From Symsagittifera roscoffensis (lineage: Eukaryota > Xenacoelomorpha > Acoela > Convolutidae), in contig NC_087069.1 of NCBI RefSeq assembly GCF_963678635.1, positions 24,604,303 through 24,668,302 of the forward strand: a stretch of DNA of 64,000 nt. The letters run 5' to 3'. Of this stretch, positions 25,350-40,200 are shown one piece after another. Under the pieces are notes generated by a model. It was not told the DNA's origin and made no database searches. It saw only the letters and a program-made list of their open reading frames with translations. The translations under genes and the position numbers were made by a program. Every line of letters starts with the position of its first letter. The first letter of the stretch is position 1.

Positions 25350-25802
25350 CTTTTCCCCTCCATCCCCCTAAAAAACTTTATTAGTAATTTTTTTTTCACA
25401 TAGTCCGATTGATACAAAAACTGAAATGCGGTCGAATTAGGCCATGCAAAATGGCCGGCATATTTTACCTTGTGAAATTTTTCGTTTAAATCATAAAATA
25501 ATTGCTTATATAGGTGAGAAGCAACAGGAAAAGAAGCCAGCATGCTAATTTTGGTAATAATCGGACACTGTGAACAAAATGTGTGGCTGTCCCCCCCCCC
25601 CCCGATCACCTGCTAATTTTTATATTTGAAGTTAATGTTCACTTCGCCATGAAAATTAACATGCAGACTAATTAGGCCATGACAAACAAATTTGGTCTCC
25701 ATATTTAACCTTGTAAAGCCAATCGTTAGACCATCAAATTCGGTTGTAAAATTTAGCAGACTGACGAAAAGAAAAAAGGGCTCTTTTCCAGTTCCCCCCT
25801 TC
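25350..25802. repeat. Two further direct copies of the foldback arm sequence
   Basis: Two units of about 210-250 bp share the arm core (CATAGTCCGATTG; ATGAAAATTAACATGCAGAC; TTAGGCCATG; TTTAACCTTGTAAAG) in the same orientation as the left arm of 24260-24814. They are separated by a 14-C run (25590-25603). The duplicate at 55489-55947 has a 21-C run and lacks 4 bp just before it. Confidence 0.6.
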
Positions 25803-26614
25803 AAAATACCGAGTTATATGTTTGATTTACGTGTTTTTACGGCTAAATGCGTGATGTTAAGCTGTAAAATAAGTGTTAAGCTGTTTAGTTGTTCTAAATG
25901 ATGTTAAGCGTGATGTTAAGCTGTTCAGAATTGGCGATTTGTTCATCACGCCAAATTTCATTGCATTATGAATCTGTTATATGGACTTTTGAAAACTGAA
26001 TTTGAAAGGGGGACTGGAAAAGAGCCGAAAAAAAACCGAAATATTTCAAGAGCAAAAACTATAAGTGGTTGGTTCATGGGCGGATTTATGGGAGGATATA
26101 CGCTCCCCCTTAGCAGTTCGACCCCAAGCCGACTCAAAAGGTCCCCTCTTTGTACTATTTTGTGATATCAATTTTTGGCTGACTGACCCCATAAAGTTTT
26201 CTACAGACGCCTTTGGCCATAATATATACTAACCTAAAAGGGGGATCGCATTTTTTTGCCGGTTCTTTTTTTAAATTGCCAGGGCGCAGAAAAGTTTGTC
26301 AAGGGGGGTCTGTATAGTTATTCAAGAGAGTTACGAAAAGCAATTTGTTCGACCTAAAAAGGACAGGATTTGTGATGCGCTGTGATATTTTTGCGCTGTT
26401 TCCAAACCCACACTGCGGTTTCATGAATTAATAATCGATTTTTATGCTTTTCCGTTGCCAGTCTTTATAAAAATACCAAAAAATTGATTATAACCGTTAA
26501 AATGGAATCTATCTTCCACTTTCCCCCACTTTGCAAATTCAGTTTTGAAAAAAAAACTAGTTATAAACTTACCATCATAGAACCAGTTGGAAACTAGTTT
26601 GTATATCCAATTAT
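25803..26614. other. Host DNA, no gene seen
   Basis: AT-rich with short purine runs and a triple GTGATGTTAAGCTGT-type repeat near 25850-25925. No coding or RNA feature could be supported. Confidence 0.5.
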
Positions 26615-26659
26615 TTTATTGATAAAACTATCTCAAATTTTATTGATAAAACTATCTCA
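26613..26659. repeat. Duplicated 23-bp phrase at the satellite edge
   Basis: TTTTATTGATAAAACTATCTCAA occurs twice in tandem immediately before the first satellite monomer, and again at the edge of the second array (about 56758-56804). Confidence 0.7.
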
Positions 26660-28249
26660 ATGAATCGGACGTTACGAGTTCAAGGGTTACAAGTGATATG
26701 AATCGGACTTTGTGAGTACGAGGATCACAAATCAAATTAATCGCATTTGTGAGTACGAGGCTTACAAGTGAAATGAATCGGACATTGTGAGTACGAGAGT
26801 TACCAGTGAAAAGAAGCGGACATTGCGAGTACGAGGGTTATACAGGAAATGAATCGGACATTACGAGTACAAGGGTTACAAAAGAATTGATTTGGAAATT
26901 GTGAGTACAAGGATCACAAATCAAATTAACCGCATATTGAGTTGCACGAGGGTTACAAGTGAAATGAATTGGACATTGTGAGTACGAGAATTACAATTAA
27001 AAAGAAGCGGACATTGTGAGTATGATGGTTACAAATGAAATGAATCGCATATTGTGAGTACAAGGGTTACAAGTGAAACGAATGGGACATTGTGAGTGCG
27101 AGAGTTACAAGTGAAATGAAGCTGATATTTTGAGTACGAGGAATATAAATGAAAACAATCGGAAATAACAAGAACAAGGGTTACAAGTGAACTGAATCGG
27201 ACATTGTGACTACGAGGGTTATAGATGAAATCAATCGGACCTTACGATTACAAGGGTTGCAAGTGAGATGAAGTGAGTACAAGGATCACAAATCAAATTA
27301 ATGGCATTTTGTGAGTACGAGGGTTACAAGTGAAATGAATCGGACCTTGTGAGTACGAACTTTACAAGTGAAATGAAGCGGACATTGTGAGTACGAGGGT
27401 TATAAAAGAAATGAATCGGACATAACGAGTACAAGAATTACTAGTGAAAAGAATTGGACAATGTGAGTACGAGGACCACAAATCGAATTAATTGCATATT
27501 GTGTGTACGAGGGTTACAAGTGAAATGAGTCGGACATTGTGAGTACGAGAGTTACAGGTGAAATGAAACGGATATTGCGAGTACGAGGGTAATAAAGGAA
27601 ACGAATCGGACATTACAAGTACAAGGGTTACACGTGAAATGATTTTAAGAGTGTAAGTACGAGGATCACAGATCAAATTAACCGCATATTGAGTTGTACG
27701 AGGGTTACAAGCGAGAAGAATTGGACGTTGTGAGTACGAGAGTTACACGTTAGAAGAATCGGACATTGTGAGGACGATGGTTATAAATGAAACGACATGG
27801 ACATTACGAGTACAAGGGTTACAAGTGAGAAGAGTCGGACATTGTGAGTACGAGGATCAGAAATCAGATTAATCGCATATTGTGTGTACGAGGGTTACAA
27901 GTGAAATGAATCGGACCTTGTGAGTACGAGAGTTACAAGCGAAATGAAGCGGAAATTGTGAAAACCAGGGTTATAAAAGAAATGAATCGGACATAACGAG
28001 TACAAAAATTACTAGTGAAAAGAAACGGACATTGTGAGTACGAGGATCACAAGTCAAATTAATCGCATATTGTGTGTACGAAGGTTACAAGTGAAATGAG
28101 TCGGACATTGTGAGTACGAGAGTTACACGTGAAACGAATCGGACATTACGAGTACAAGGGTTACAAGTGAAATGATTTGAAAATTGTAAGTACGAGGATC
28201 ACAAATCAAATTAACCGCATATTGAATTGTACGAAGGGTTTTAAGCGAG

Positions 28250-30500
28250 AAGAATTGTAGGTTGTGAGTACGACAGTTCCAAGAAAGAAGAATTGGACAT
28301 TGTAAGAACGATGGTTATAAATGAAATGAAACGGACATTACGAGTACAAGGGTTACAAGTGGAAAGAAGCGGACAATGTGGGTACGAGGATCAGAAATCA
28401 AATTGATAGCATATTGTGTGTACGAGGGTTACAAATGAAATGAGTCGGACATGGTGAGTACGAGAGGAGTTACAAGTGAAATGGATCGGACATTACGAGT
28501 ACAAGGGTTACAAGTGAAAATTATTTGGAAATTGTAAGTACGAGGATCGCAAATCAAATTAACCGCATATTGAGTTGTACGGGGGTTACAAGCGAGAAGA
28601 ATTGGACGTTGTGAGTACGAGATTTACAAGTTAGAAGAATCGGACATTGTGAGGACGATGGTTATAAATGAAACGACATGGACATTATGAGTACAAGGGT
28701 TACAAGTGAGAAGAGTCGGACATTGTGAGTACGAGGATCAGAAATCAAATTAATCGCATATTGTGTGTACGAGGGTTACAAGTGAAACGAAGCGGAAATT
28801 GCGAGTACGAGGGTTATAAAAGAAATGAATCGGACATAACGAGTACAAAAATTACTAGTGAATAGAAACGGACATTGTGAGTACGAGGATCACAAGTCAA
28901 ATTAATCGCATTTTGTGTGTACGAAGGTTACAAGTGAAATGAGTCGGACATTGTGAGTACAAGAGTTACAAGTGAAACGAATCGGACATTACGAGTACAA
29001 GGGTTACAAGTGAAATGATTTGAAAATTGTAAGTACGAGGATCACAAATAAAATTAACCGCATATTGAATTGTACGAAGGGTTTTAAGCGAGAAGAATTG
29101 TAGGTTGTGAGTACAACAGTTCCAAGAAAGAAGAATTGGACATTGTAAGAACGATGGTTATAAATGAAATGAAACGGACATTACGAGTACAAGGGTTACA
29201 AGTGGAAAGAAGCGGACAATGTGGGTACGAGGATCAGAAATCAAATTGATAGCATATTGTGTGGACGAGGGTTACAAATGAAATGAGTCGGACATGGTGA
29301 GTACGAGAGGAGTTACAAGTGAAATGGATCGGACATTACGAGTACAAGGGTTACAAGTGAAAATTATTTGGAAATTGTAAGTACGAGGATCGCAAATCAA
29401 ATTAACCGCATATTGAGTTGTACGGGGGTTACAAGCGAGAAGAATTGGACGTTGTGAGTACGAGAGTTACAAGTTAGAAAAATCGGACATTGTGAGGACG
29501 ATGGTTATAAATGAAACGACATGGACATTACGAGTACAAGGGTTACAAGTGAGAAGAGTCGGACATTGTGAGTACGAGGATCAGAAATCAAATTTATCGC
29601 ATATTGTGTGTACGAGGGTTACAAGTGAAATGAAGCGGAAATTGCGAGTACGAGGGTTATAAAAGAAATGAATCGGACATAACGAGTACAAAAATTACTA
29701 GTGAATAGAAACGGACATTGTGAGTACGAGGATCACAAGTCAAACTAATCGCATAGTTTGTGTACGAAGGTTACAAGTGAAATGAGTCGGACATTGTGAG
29801 TACGAGAGTTACAAGTGAAACGAATCGGACATTACGAGTACAAGGGTTACAAGTGAAATGATTTGAAAATTGTAAGTACGAGGATCACAAATAAAATTAA
29901 CCGCATATTGAATTGTACGAACGGTTTTAAGCGAGAAGAATTGTAGGTTGTGAGTACGACAGTTCCAAGAAAGAAGAAATGGACATTGTAAGAACGATGG
30001 TTAAAAATTAAATGAAACGGACATTACGAGTACAAGGGTTACAAGTGGAAAGAAGCGGACAATGTGAGTACGAGGATCAGAAATCAAATTGATAGTATAT
30101 TGTGTGTACGAGGGTTACAAATGAAATGAGTCGGACATGGTGAGTACGAGAGGAGTTACAAGTGAGATGGATCGGACATTACGAGTACAAGGGTTACAAG
30201 TAAAAATTATTTGGAAATTGTAAGTACGAGGATCGCAAATCAAATTAACCGCATATTGAGTTGTACGGGGGTTACAAGCGAGAAGAATTGGACGTTGTGA
30301 GCACGAGAGTTACAAGTAAGAAGAAGCGGACATTGTGACTACGATGGATGGTTATAAATGAAATGAAACGGACATTAAAAGTACAAGGGTTAAAAGTGAA
30401 AAAAATCTGATTTGTGAGAACGAGGTTCACAAATCAAATTCATCGCATATTGTGAGTACAAGGATTACAAGTGAAATGAATCAGACAATGTGAGTGCGAG
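28250..30500. repeat. 843-bp higher-order satellite repeat
   Basis: The marker phrase AAAATTATTTGGAAATTGTA recurs exactly 843 bp apart at 28511, 29354 and 30197 (first shared base), with nearly identical sequence between; 843 bp is about 22 monomers. Confidence 0.8.
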
Positions 30501-31579
30501 AGTTACAAGTGAATTGAAGCTGATGTTGTGAGTACGAGGATTATAAATGAAATGAATCGGACTTTACGAGAACAAAGCTTGCAAGTGAAATGATTTGTGA
30601 AATGAAGCGGACATTGTGAGTACGGTGGTTATAAAGGAATTGAATCGGACATAACGATTACAAAAATTACTAGTGAATGGAAACGGACATTGTGAGTACG
30701 AGGATCACAGAACAAATTAACCGCATATTGAGTTGTACGAGGGTTACAAACGAGAAGAATTGGACGTTGTGAGTACGAGAGTTACAAGTTAGAAGAATCG
30801 GACATTGTGAGGACGATGGTTATAAATGAAACGACATGGGCATTACGAGTACAAGGGTTACAAGTGAGAAGAGTCGGACATTGTGAGTACGAGGATCAGA
30901 AATCAAATTAATCGCATATTGTGTGTACGAGGGTTACAAGTGAAATGAATCGGACTTTGTGAGTACGAGAGTTACAAGCGAAATGAAGCGGAAATTGTGA
31001 GTACGAGGGTTATAAAAGAAATGAATCGGACATAACGAGTACAAAAATTACTAGTGAAAAGAAACGGACATTGTGAGTACGAGGATCAGAAATCAAATTA
31101 ATCGCATATTGTGTGTACGAGGGTTACAAGTGAAACGAAGCGGAAATTGCGAGTACGAGGGTTATAAGAGAAATGAATCGGACATAACGAGTACAAAAAT
31201 TACTAGTGAAAAGAAACGGACATTGTGAGTACGAGGATCACAAGTCAAATTAATCGCATATTGTGTGTACGAAGGTTACAAGTGGAATGAGTCGGAAATT
31301 GTGAGTACGAGAGTTACAAGTGAAACGAATCGGACATTACGAGTACAAGGGTTACAAGTGAAACGATTTGAAAATTGTAAGTACGAGGATCACAAATCAA
31401 ATTAACCGCATATTGAATTGTACGAAGGGTTTTAAGCGAGATAAATTGTAGGTTGTGAGTACGACAGTTACAAGAAAGAAGAATTGGACATTGTAAGAAC
31501 GATGGTTATAAATGAAATGAAACGGACATTACGAGTACAAGGGTTACAAGTGGAAAGAAGCGGACAATGTGAGTACGAG

Positions 31580-34500
31580 GATCAGAAATCAAATTGATAG
31601 CATATTGTGTGTACGAGGGTTACAAATGAAATGAGTCGGACATGGTGAGTACGAGAGGAGTTACAAGTGAAATGGATCGGACATTACGAGTACAAGGGTT
31701 ACAAGTAAAAATTATTTGGAAATTGTAAGTACGAGGATCGCAAATCAAATTAACCGCATATTGAGTTGTACGGGGGTTACAAGCGAGAAGAATTGGACGT
31801 TGTGAGCACGAGAGTTCCAAGAAAGAAGAATTGGACATTGTAAGAACGATGGTTAAAAATTAAATGAAACGGACATTACGAGTACAAGGGTTACAAGTGG
31901 AAAGAAGCGGACAATGTGAGTACGAGGATCAGAAATCAAATTGATAGCATATTGTGTGTACGAGGGTTACAAATGAAATGAGTCGGACATGGTGAGTACG
32001 AGAGTTACAAGTGAATTGAAGCTGATGTTGTGAGTACGAGGATTATAAATGAAATGAATCGGAATTTACGAGAACAAAACTTGCAAGTGAAATGATTTGT
32101 GAAATGAAGCGGACATTGTGAGTACGGTGCTTATAAAGGAATTGAATCGGACATAACGATTACAAAAAATACTAGTGATTGGAAACGGACCTTGTGAGTA
32201 CGAGGATCACAAATCAAATGAATCGCATATTTTGTGTACGAGGGTTACAAGTGAGATGAGTCGGACATTGTGACTACGATGGTTATAAATGAAATGAAAC
32301 GGACATTAAAAGTACAAGGGTTATAAGTGAAAAAAATCTGATTTGTGAGTACGAGGTTCACAAATCAAATTCATCGCATATTGTGAGTACAAGGATTACA
32401 AGTGAAATGAATCAGACATTGTGAGTGCGAGAGTTACAAGTGAATTGAAGCTGATGTTGTGAGTACGAGGATTATAAATGAAATGAATCGGGCTTTACGA
32501 GAACAAAGCTTGCAAGTGAAATGATTTGTGAAATGAAGCGGACATTGTGAGTACGGTGCTTATAAAGGAATTGAATCGGACATAACGATTACAAAAAATA
32601 CTAGTGAATGGAAACGGACATTGTGAGTACGAGGATCACAAATCAAATGAATCGCATATTTTGTGTACGAGGGTTACAATTGAGATGAGTCGGACATTGT
32701 GACTACGATGGTTATAAATGAAATGAAACGGACATTAAAAGTACAAGGGTTATAAGTGAAAAAAATCTGATTTGTGAGTACGAGGTTCACAAATCAAATT
32801 CATCGCATATTGTGAGTACAAGGATTACAAGTGAAATGAATCAGACATTGTGAGTGCGAGAGTTACAAGTGAATTGAAGCTGATGTTGTGAGTACGAGGA
32901 TTATAAATGAAATGAATCGGACTTTACGAGAACAAAGCTTGCAAGTGAAATGATTTGTGAAATGAAGCGGACATTGTGAGTACGGTGGTTATAAAGGAAT
33001 TGAATCGGACATAACGATTACAAAAATTACTAGTGAATGGAAACGGACATTGTGAGTACGAGGATCACAGAACAAATTAACCGCATATTGAGTTGTACGA
33101 GGGTTACAAACGAGAAGAATTGGACGTTGTGAGTACGAGAGTTACAAGTTAGAAGAATCGGACATTGTGAGGACGATGGTTATAAATGAAACGACATGGG
33201 CATTACGAGTACAAGGGTTACAAGTGAGAAGAGTCGGACATTGTGAGTACGAGGATCAGAAATCAAATTAATCGCATATTGTGTGTACGAGGGTTACAAG
33301 TGAAATGAATCGGACTTTGTGAGTACGAGAGTTACAAGCGAAATGAAGCGGAAATTGTGAGTACGGTGGTTATAAAGGAATTGAATCGGACATAACGATT
33401 ACAAAAATTACTAGTGAATGGAAACGGACATTGTGAGTACGAGGATCACAGAACAAATTAACCGCATATTGAGTTGTACGAGGGTTACAAACGAGAAGAA
33501 TTGGACGTTGTGAGTACGAGAGTTACAAGTTAGAAGAATCGGACATTGTGAGGACGATGGTTATAAATGAAACGACATGGGCATTACGAGTACAAGGGTT
33601 ACAAGTGAGAAGAGTCGGACATTGTGAGTACGAGGATCAGAAATCAAATTAATCGCATATTGTGTGTACGAGGGTTACAAGTGAAATGAATCGGACTTTG
33701 TGAGTACGAGAGTTACAAGCGAAATGAAGCGGAAATTGTGAGTACGAGGGTTATAAAAGAAATGAATCGGACATAACGAGTACAAAAATTACTAGTGAAA
33801 AGAAACGGACATTGTGAGTACGAGGATCAGAAATCAAATTAATCGCATATTGTGTGTACGAGGGTTACAAGTGAAACGAAGCGGAAATTGCGAGTACGAG
33901 GGTTATAAAAGAAATGAATCGGACATAACGAGTACAAAAATTACTAGTGAAAAGAAACGGACATTGTGAGTACGAGGATCACAAGTCAAATTAATCGCAT
34001 ATTGTGTGTACGAAGGTTACAAGTGGAATGAGTCGGAAATTGTGAGTACGAGAGTTACAAGTGAAACGAATCGGACATTACGAGTACAAGGGTTACAAGT
34101 GAAACGATTTGAAAATTGTAAGTACGAGGATCACAAATCAAATTAACCGCATATTGAATTGTACGAAGGGTTTTAAGCGAGATAAATTGTAGGTTGTGAG
34201 TACGACAGTTACAAGAAAGAAGAATTGGACATTGTAAGAACGATGGTTATAAATGAAATGAAACGGACATTACGAGTACAAGGGTTACAAGTGGAAAGAA
34301 GCGGACAATGTGAGTACGAGGATCAGAAATCAAATTGATAGCATATTGTGTGTACGAGGGTTACAAATGAAATGAGTCGGACATGGTGAGTACGAGAGGA
34401 GTTACAAGTGAAATGGATCGGACATTACGAGTACAAGGGTTACAAGTAAAAATTATTTGGAAATTGTAAGTACGAGGATCGCAAATCAAATTAACCGCAT

Positions 34501-37200
34501 ATTGAGTTGTACGGGGGTTACAAGCGAGAAGAATTGGACGTTGTGAGCACGAGAGTTCCAAGAAAGAAGAATTGGACATTGTAAGAACGATGGTTAAAAA
34601 TTAAATGAAACGGACATTACGAGTACAAGGGTTACAAGTGGAAAGAAGCGGACAATGTGAGTACGAGGATCAGAAATCAAATTGATAGCATATTGTGTGT
34701 ACGAGGGTTACAAATGAAATGAGTCGGACATGGTGAGTACGAGAGTTACAAGTGAATTGAAGCTGATGTTGTGAGTACGAGGATTATAAATGAAATGAAT
34801 CGGAATTTACGAGAACAAAGCTTGCAAGTGAAATGATTTGTGAAATGAAGCGGACATTGTGAGTACGGTGCTTATAAAGGAATTGAATCGGACATAACGA
34901 TTACAAAAAATACTAGTGATTGGAAACGGACCTTGTGAGTACGAGGATCACAAATCAAATGAATCGCATATTTTGTGTACGAGGGTTACAAGTGAGATGA
35001 GTCGGACATTGTGACTACGATGGTTATAAATGAAATGAAACGGACATTAAAAGTACAAGGGTTATAAGTGAAAAAAATCTGATTTGTGAGTACGAGGTTC
35101 ACAAATCAAATTCATCGCATATTGTGAGTACAAGGATTACAAGTGAAATGAATCAGACATTGTGAGTGCGAGAGTTACAAGTGAATTGAAGCTGATGTTG
35201 TGAGTACGAGGATTATAAATGAAATGAATCGGGCTTTACGAGAACAAAGCTTGCAAGTGAAATGATTTGTGAAATGAAGCGGACATTGTGAGTACGGTGC
35301 TTATAAAGGAATTGAATCGGACATAACGATTACAAAAAATACTAGTGAATGGACACGGACATTGTGAGTACGAGGATCACAAATCAAATGAATCGCATAT
35401 TTTGTGTACGAGGGTTACAATTGAGATGAGTCGGACATTGTGACTACGATGGTTATAAATGAAATGAAACGGACATTAAAAGTACAAGGGTTATAAGTGA
35501 AAAAAATCTGATTTGTGAGTACGAGGTTCACAAATCAAATTCATCGCATATTGTGAGTACAAGGATTACAAGTGAAATGAATCAGACATTGTGAGTGCGA
35601 GAGTTACAAGTGAATTGAAGCTGATGTTGTGAGTACGAGGATTATAAATGAAATGAATCGGACTTTACGAGAAAAAGCTTGCAAGTGAATTGATTTGTGA
35701 AATGAAGCGGACATTGTGAGTACGGTGCTTATAAAAGAATTGAATCGGACATAACGATTACAAAAAATACTAGTGAATGGAAACGGACATTGTGAGTACG
35801 AGGATCACAAATCAAATGAATCGCATATTTTGTGTACGAGGGTTACAAGTGAGATGAGTCGGACATTGTGAGTACGAGAGTTACAAGAGAAATGAAGCGG
35901 ACATTGCGAGTACGAATGTTATAAAGGAAATGAATCGAACATTACGAGTACAAGGGTTACAAGTGAAACGATTTGAAAATTGTAAGTACGAGGATCACAA
36001 ATCAAATTAACCGCATATTGAATTGTACGAAGGGTTTTAAGCGAGATAAATTGTTGGTTGTGAGTACGACAGTTACAAGAAAGAAGAATTGGACATTGTA
36101 AGAACGATGGTTATAAATGAAATGAAACGGACATTACGAGTACAAGGGTTACAAGTGGAAAGAAGCGGACAATGTGAGTACGAGGATCAGAAATCAAATT
36201 GATAGCATATTGTGTGTACGAGGGTTACAAATGAAATGAGTCGGACATGGTGAGTACGAGAGGAGTTACAAGTGAAATGGATCGGACATTACGAGTACAA
36301 GGGTTACAAGTAAAAATTGTTTGGAAATTGTAAGTACGAGGATCGCAAATCAAATTAACCGCATATTGAGTTGTACGGGGGTTACAAGCGAGAAGAATTG
36401 GACGTTGTGAGCACGAGAGTTCCAAGAAAGAAGAATTGGACATTGTAAGAACAATGGTTAAAAATTAAATGAAACGGACATTACGAGTACAAGGGTTACA
36501 AGTGGAAAGAAGCGGACAATGTGAGTACGAGGATCAGAAATCAAATTGATAGCATATTGTGTGTACGAGGGTTACAAATGAAATGAGTCGGACATGGTGA
36601 GTACGAGAGTTACAAGTGAATTGAAGCTGATGTTGTGAGTACGAGGATTATAAATGAAATGAATCGGAATTTACGAGAACAAAGCTTGCAAGTGAAATGA
36701 TTTGTGAAATGAAGCGGACATTGTGAGTACGGTGCTTATAAAGGAATTGAATCGGACATAACGATTACAAAAAATACTAGTGATTGGAAACGGACATTGT
36801 GAGTACGAGGATCACAAATCAAATGAATCGCATATTTTGTGTACGAGGGTTACAAGTGAGATGAGTCGGACATTGTGACTACGATGGTTATAAATGAAAT
36901 GAAACGGACATTAAAAGTACAAGGATTATAAGTGAAAAAAATCTGATTTGTGAGTACGAGGTTCACAAATCAAATTCATCGAATATTGTGAGTACAAGGA
37001 TTACAAGTGAAATGAATCAGACATTGTGAGTGCGAGAGTTACAAGTGAATTGAAGCTGATGTTGTGAGTACGAGGATTATAAATGAAATGAATCGGGCTT
37101 TACGAGAACAAAGCTTGCAAGTGAAATGATTTGTGAAATGAAGCGGACATTGTGAGTACGGTGCTTATAAAAGAATTGAATCGGACATAACGATTACAAA
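31580..37200. repeat. 429-bp units nested in about 2.7-kb and 1.9-kb blocks
   Basis: GAATTGAAGCTGATGTTGTG recurs every 429 bp within three clusters. The clusters recur with their flanks: a 72-codon frame is repeated identically at 31620 and 34361 (2,741 bp) and with one change at 36225 (1,864 bp). This is a nested amplification history. Confidence 0.8.
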
Positions 37201-40200
37201 AAATACTAGTGAATGGAAACGGACATTGTGAGTACGAGGATCACAAATCAAATGAATCGCATATTTTGTGTACGAGGGTTACAAGTGAGATGAGTCGGAC
37301 ATTGTGAGTACGAGAGTTACAAGAGAAATGAAGCGGACATTGCGAGTACGAATGTTATAAAGGAAATGAATCGAACATTACGAGTACAAGGGTTACAAGT
37401 GAAACGATTTGAAAATTGTAAGTTCGAGGATCACAAATCAAATGAACCGCATATTGAGTTGTACGAGGGTTTTAAGCGAGAGGAATTGTACGTTGTGAGT
37501 ACGACAGTTACAAGAAAGAAGAAGCGGACATTGTAAGAACGATGTTTATAAAAGAAATGAATTGGACATTACGAGTACAAGGGTTACAAGTGGAAAGAAT
37601 CGGACATTGTGAGTACGAGGATCAGAAATCAATTTAATCGTATGTTGCGAGTCTGAGGGTTATAAAGGAAATGAATTGGATTTTACGAGTACAAAGGTTA
37701 CAAGTAAATAGATTTGGAAGTTTTAAGAACGAGGATCACAAATCAAATTAACCGCACATTGAGTTGCACGATGGTTACAAGCGAGAAGAATTGGACGTTG
37801 TGAGTACGAGAGTTACAAGTAAGAAGAAGCGGACATTGGACTACGATGGTTATAATTGAAATGAAACGGACATTACGAGTACGAGGGTTATAAGTGAAAA
37901 GAATCTGACATTGTAAGTACGAGGTTCACAAATCAAATTAATCGAATTTTGTGAGTACAAGGGTTACAAGTGAAATGAATCAGATATTGTGAATGCGAGA
38001 GTTACAAGTGAAATGAAGCTGATGTTATGAGTACGAGGATTATAAATGAACTGAATCGGACATTACGAGAACAAGGGTTACAGGTGAAATGATTTGGAAA
38101 TTGTAAGAGCGATGATCACAAACCAAATTAACCGCATAATGAGTTGTACGAGGGCTACAAGCGAGAAGAATTGGACGTTTTGTTTACTAGAGTTACAAAT
38201 AAGAAGAAGGCGACATTGGACTACGATGGTTATAAATGAAGTGAAACGGACATTACGAGTACAAGGGTTATTAGTGAAAAGAATCGGACATTGTGAGTAC
38301 GAGGATCACAAATCAATTTAATCGCAATTTGTGAGTACGAAGGCTACAAGTGAAATGAATCGGACCTTGTGAGTACGAGAGTTACAAGTGAAAGGAAGCG
38401 GACATTGTGAGTACGAGGGTTATGAATGAAACGAATCGGACGTTACGAGTACAAGGGTTACAAGTTAAATGAATCAGAAATTGTGAATACAAGGATCACA
38501 AATCAAATTAATCGCATTTTGTGAGTACGAGAGTTACAAGGGAAATGAATCGGACATTGTGAGTACGAGGGTTATAAATGTGATGAATCGGACATTACGA
38601 GTACAAGGGTTACAAGTGAAATGATTTGGACATTGTGAGTACGAGGATCACAAATAAAATTAATCGCATTTTGTGAGTAAGAGGGTTACAAGTGAAATGA
38701 AGCGGACATTGTGAGCACGAGGGTTATAAATGAAATGAATCGGATATTACGAGTACAAGGGTTACAAGTGAATTGATTCGGACATTGTGAGTACGAGAGT
38801 TACAAGTGAAATGAATTTGACATTTTGAGTACGAGGGTTATAAATGAAATGAATCGGACACTACGAGTACAAGGGTTACAAGTGAATTGAATCGGAAATT
38901 GTGAGTACAAGGATTACAGATCAAATTAATCGCATTTCGTGAGTACGAGGGTTACAAGTGAAATGAATTGGACATTTTGAGTACGAGGGTTATAAAAGAA
39001 ATGAATCGGACATTACTAGTACAAGGGATACAAGTGAAATGATTCGGACATTGTGAGTACAAGGATCACAAATCAAATTTACCGCATTTTGTTTGTACGA
39101 GGGTTACAAGTGAAATGAATCGGACTTTGTGAGTACAAAGGTTATAAATGAAATGAATCGGACATTACGAAAACAAGGGTTGCAAGTGAAATGATTCGGA
39201 CATTTTGAGTAAAAGGATCACAAAACGTATTAATCGCATATTGTGTGTACGAAGTTTCCCAGTGAAATGAGTCGGACATTGTGAGTACGAGAGTTACAAG
39301 CGAAAATAAGCTGATATTGAGAACACAAAGTTCATAAATTAAAAGAATCGGACGTTACGAGTACAAGGGTTACAGGTGAAATGAATAGGAAATTGTAAGT
39401 ACAAGGAACACCAATCAAATTAATCGCGTTTTGTGTGTACGAGGGTTACATGTGAAATGAAGCTGACATTGTGAGTACGAGGGTTATAAATGAATGAATC
39501 GGACATTACGAGTTCAAGCGTTACAAGTCAAACGAATCGGACATTGTGAGTACGAGGGTTATAAATGAAATGAATCGCATATTACAATTACAAGGGCTAC
39601 AAGTGAAATGATTCGTACAGTGTGAGTACAAGGATTACAAATCAAATTAATTGCGTTTTGTGAGTACGAGGGTTACAAGTGAAATGAAGCTGACATGGTG
39701 AGTACGAGGGTTATAAATGAATGAGTCGGTCATTACAAGTACAAGGGTTACAAGTCAAATGATTCGAGGGTTATTAATGAAATGAACCGGACATTGTGAG
39801 TACGAGTGCTACAAGTGAAACAAATCGAATTTTGTGAGTACGAGGATTACAAGTGAGATAAATCGGACATTGTGAGTACGAGGGTTTCAAGTGAAAAGTG
39901 TATGACAAGGTGAGTACGAGGGTTAAAAGTGAATTGAATCGGATATTTTGAGTACGACGAAAACACGTCAATTGAATCGGACAGTGTGAGTACGAGGGTT
40001 AGAAATGAATGAATCGGACATTACGAGTACAAGGGTTACAAGTCAAATGATTCGGACAATGTGAGTACAAGGATCACAAATCAAATTAATCGCGTTTTGT
40101 GAGTACGAGGGTTACAAGTGAAATGAAGTGAACATTGTGAGTACTAGTATTACATGTGAAATGAATCGGACGTTACGAATATGAGGGTTACAAAAAAAGG

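Noticed and set aside
31620-36443. 72-codon minus frames at 31620, 34361 and 36225, and similar ones at 27488, 39774, 40669, 42171, 57820, 59650, 61339, 63028
   Set aside because: They are translations of the 38-bp satellite (three monomers equal 38 codons) with no start context or non-repeat content.
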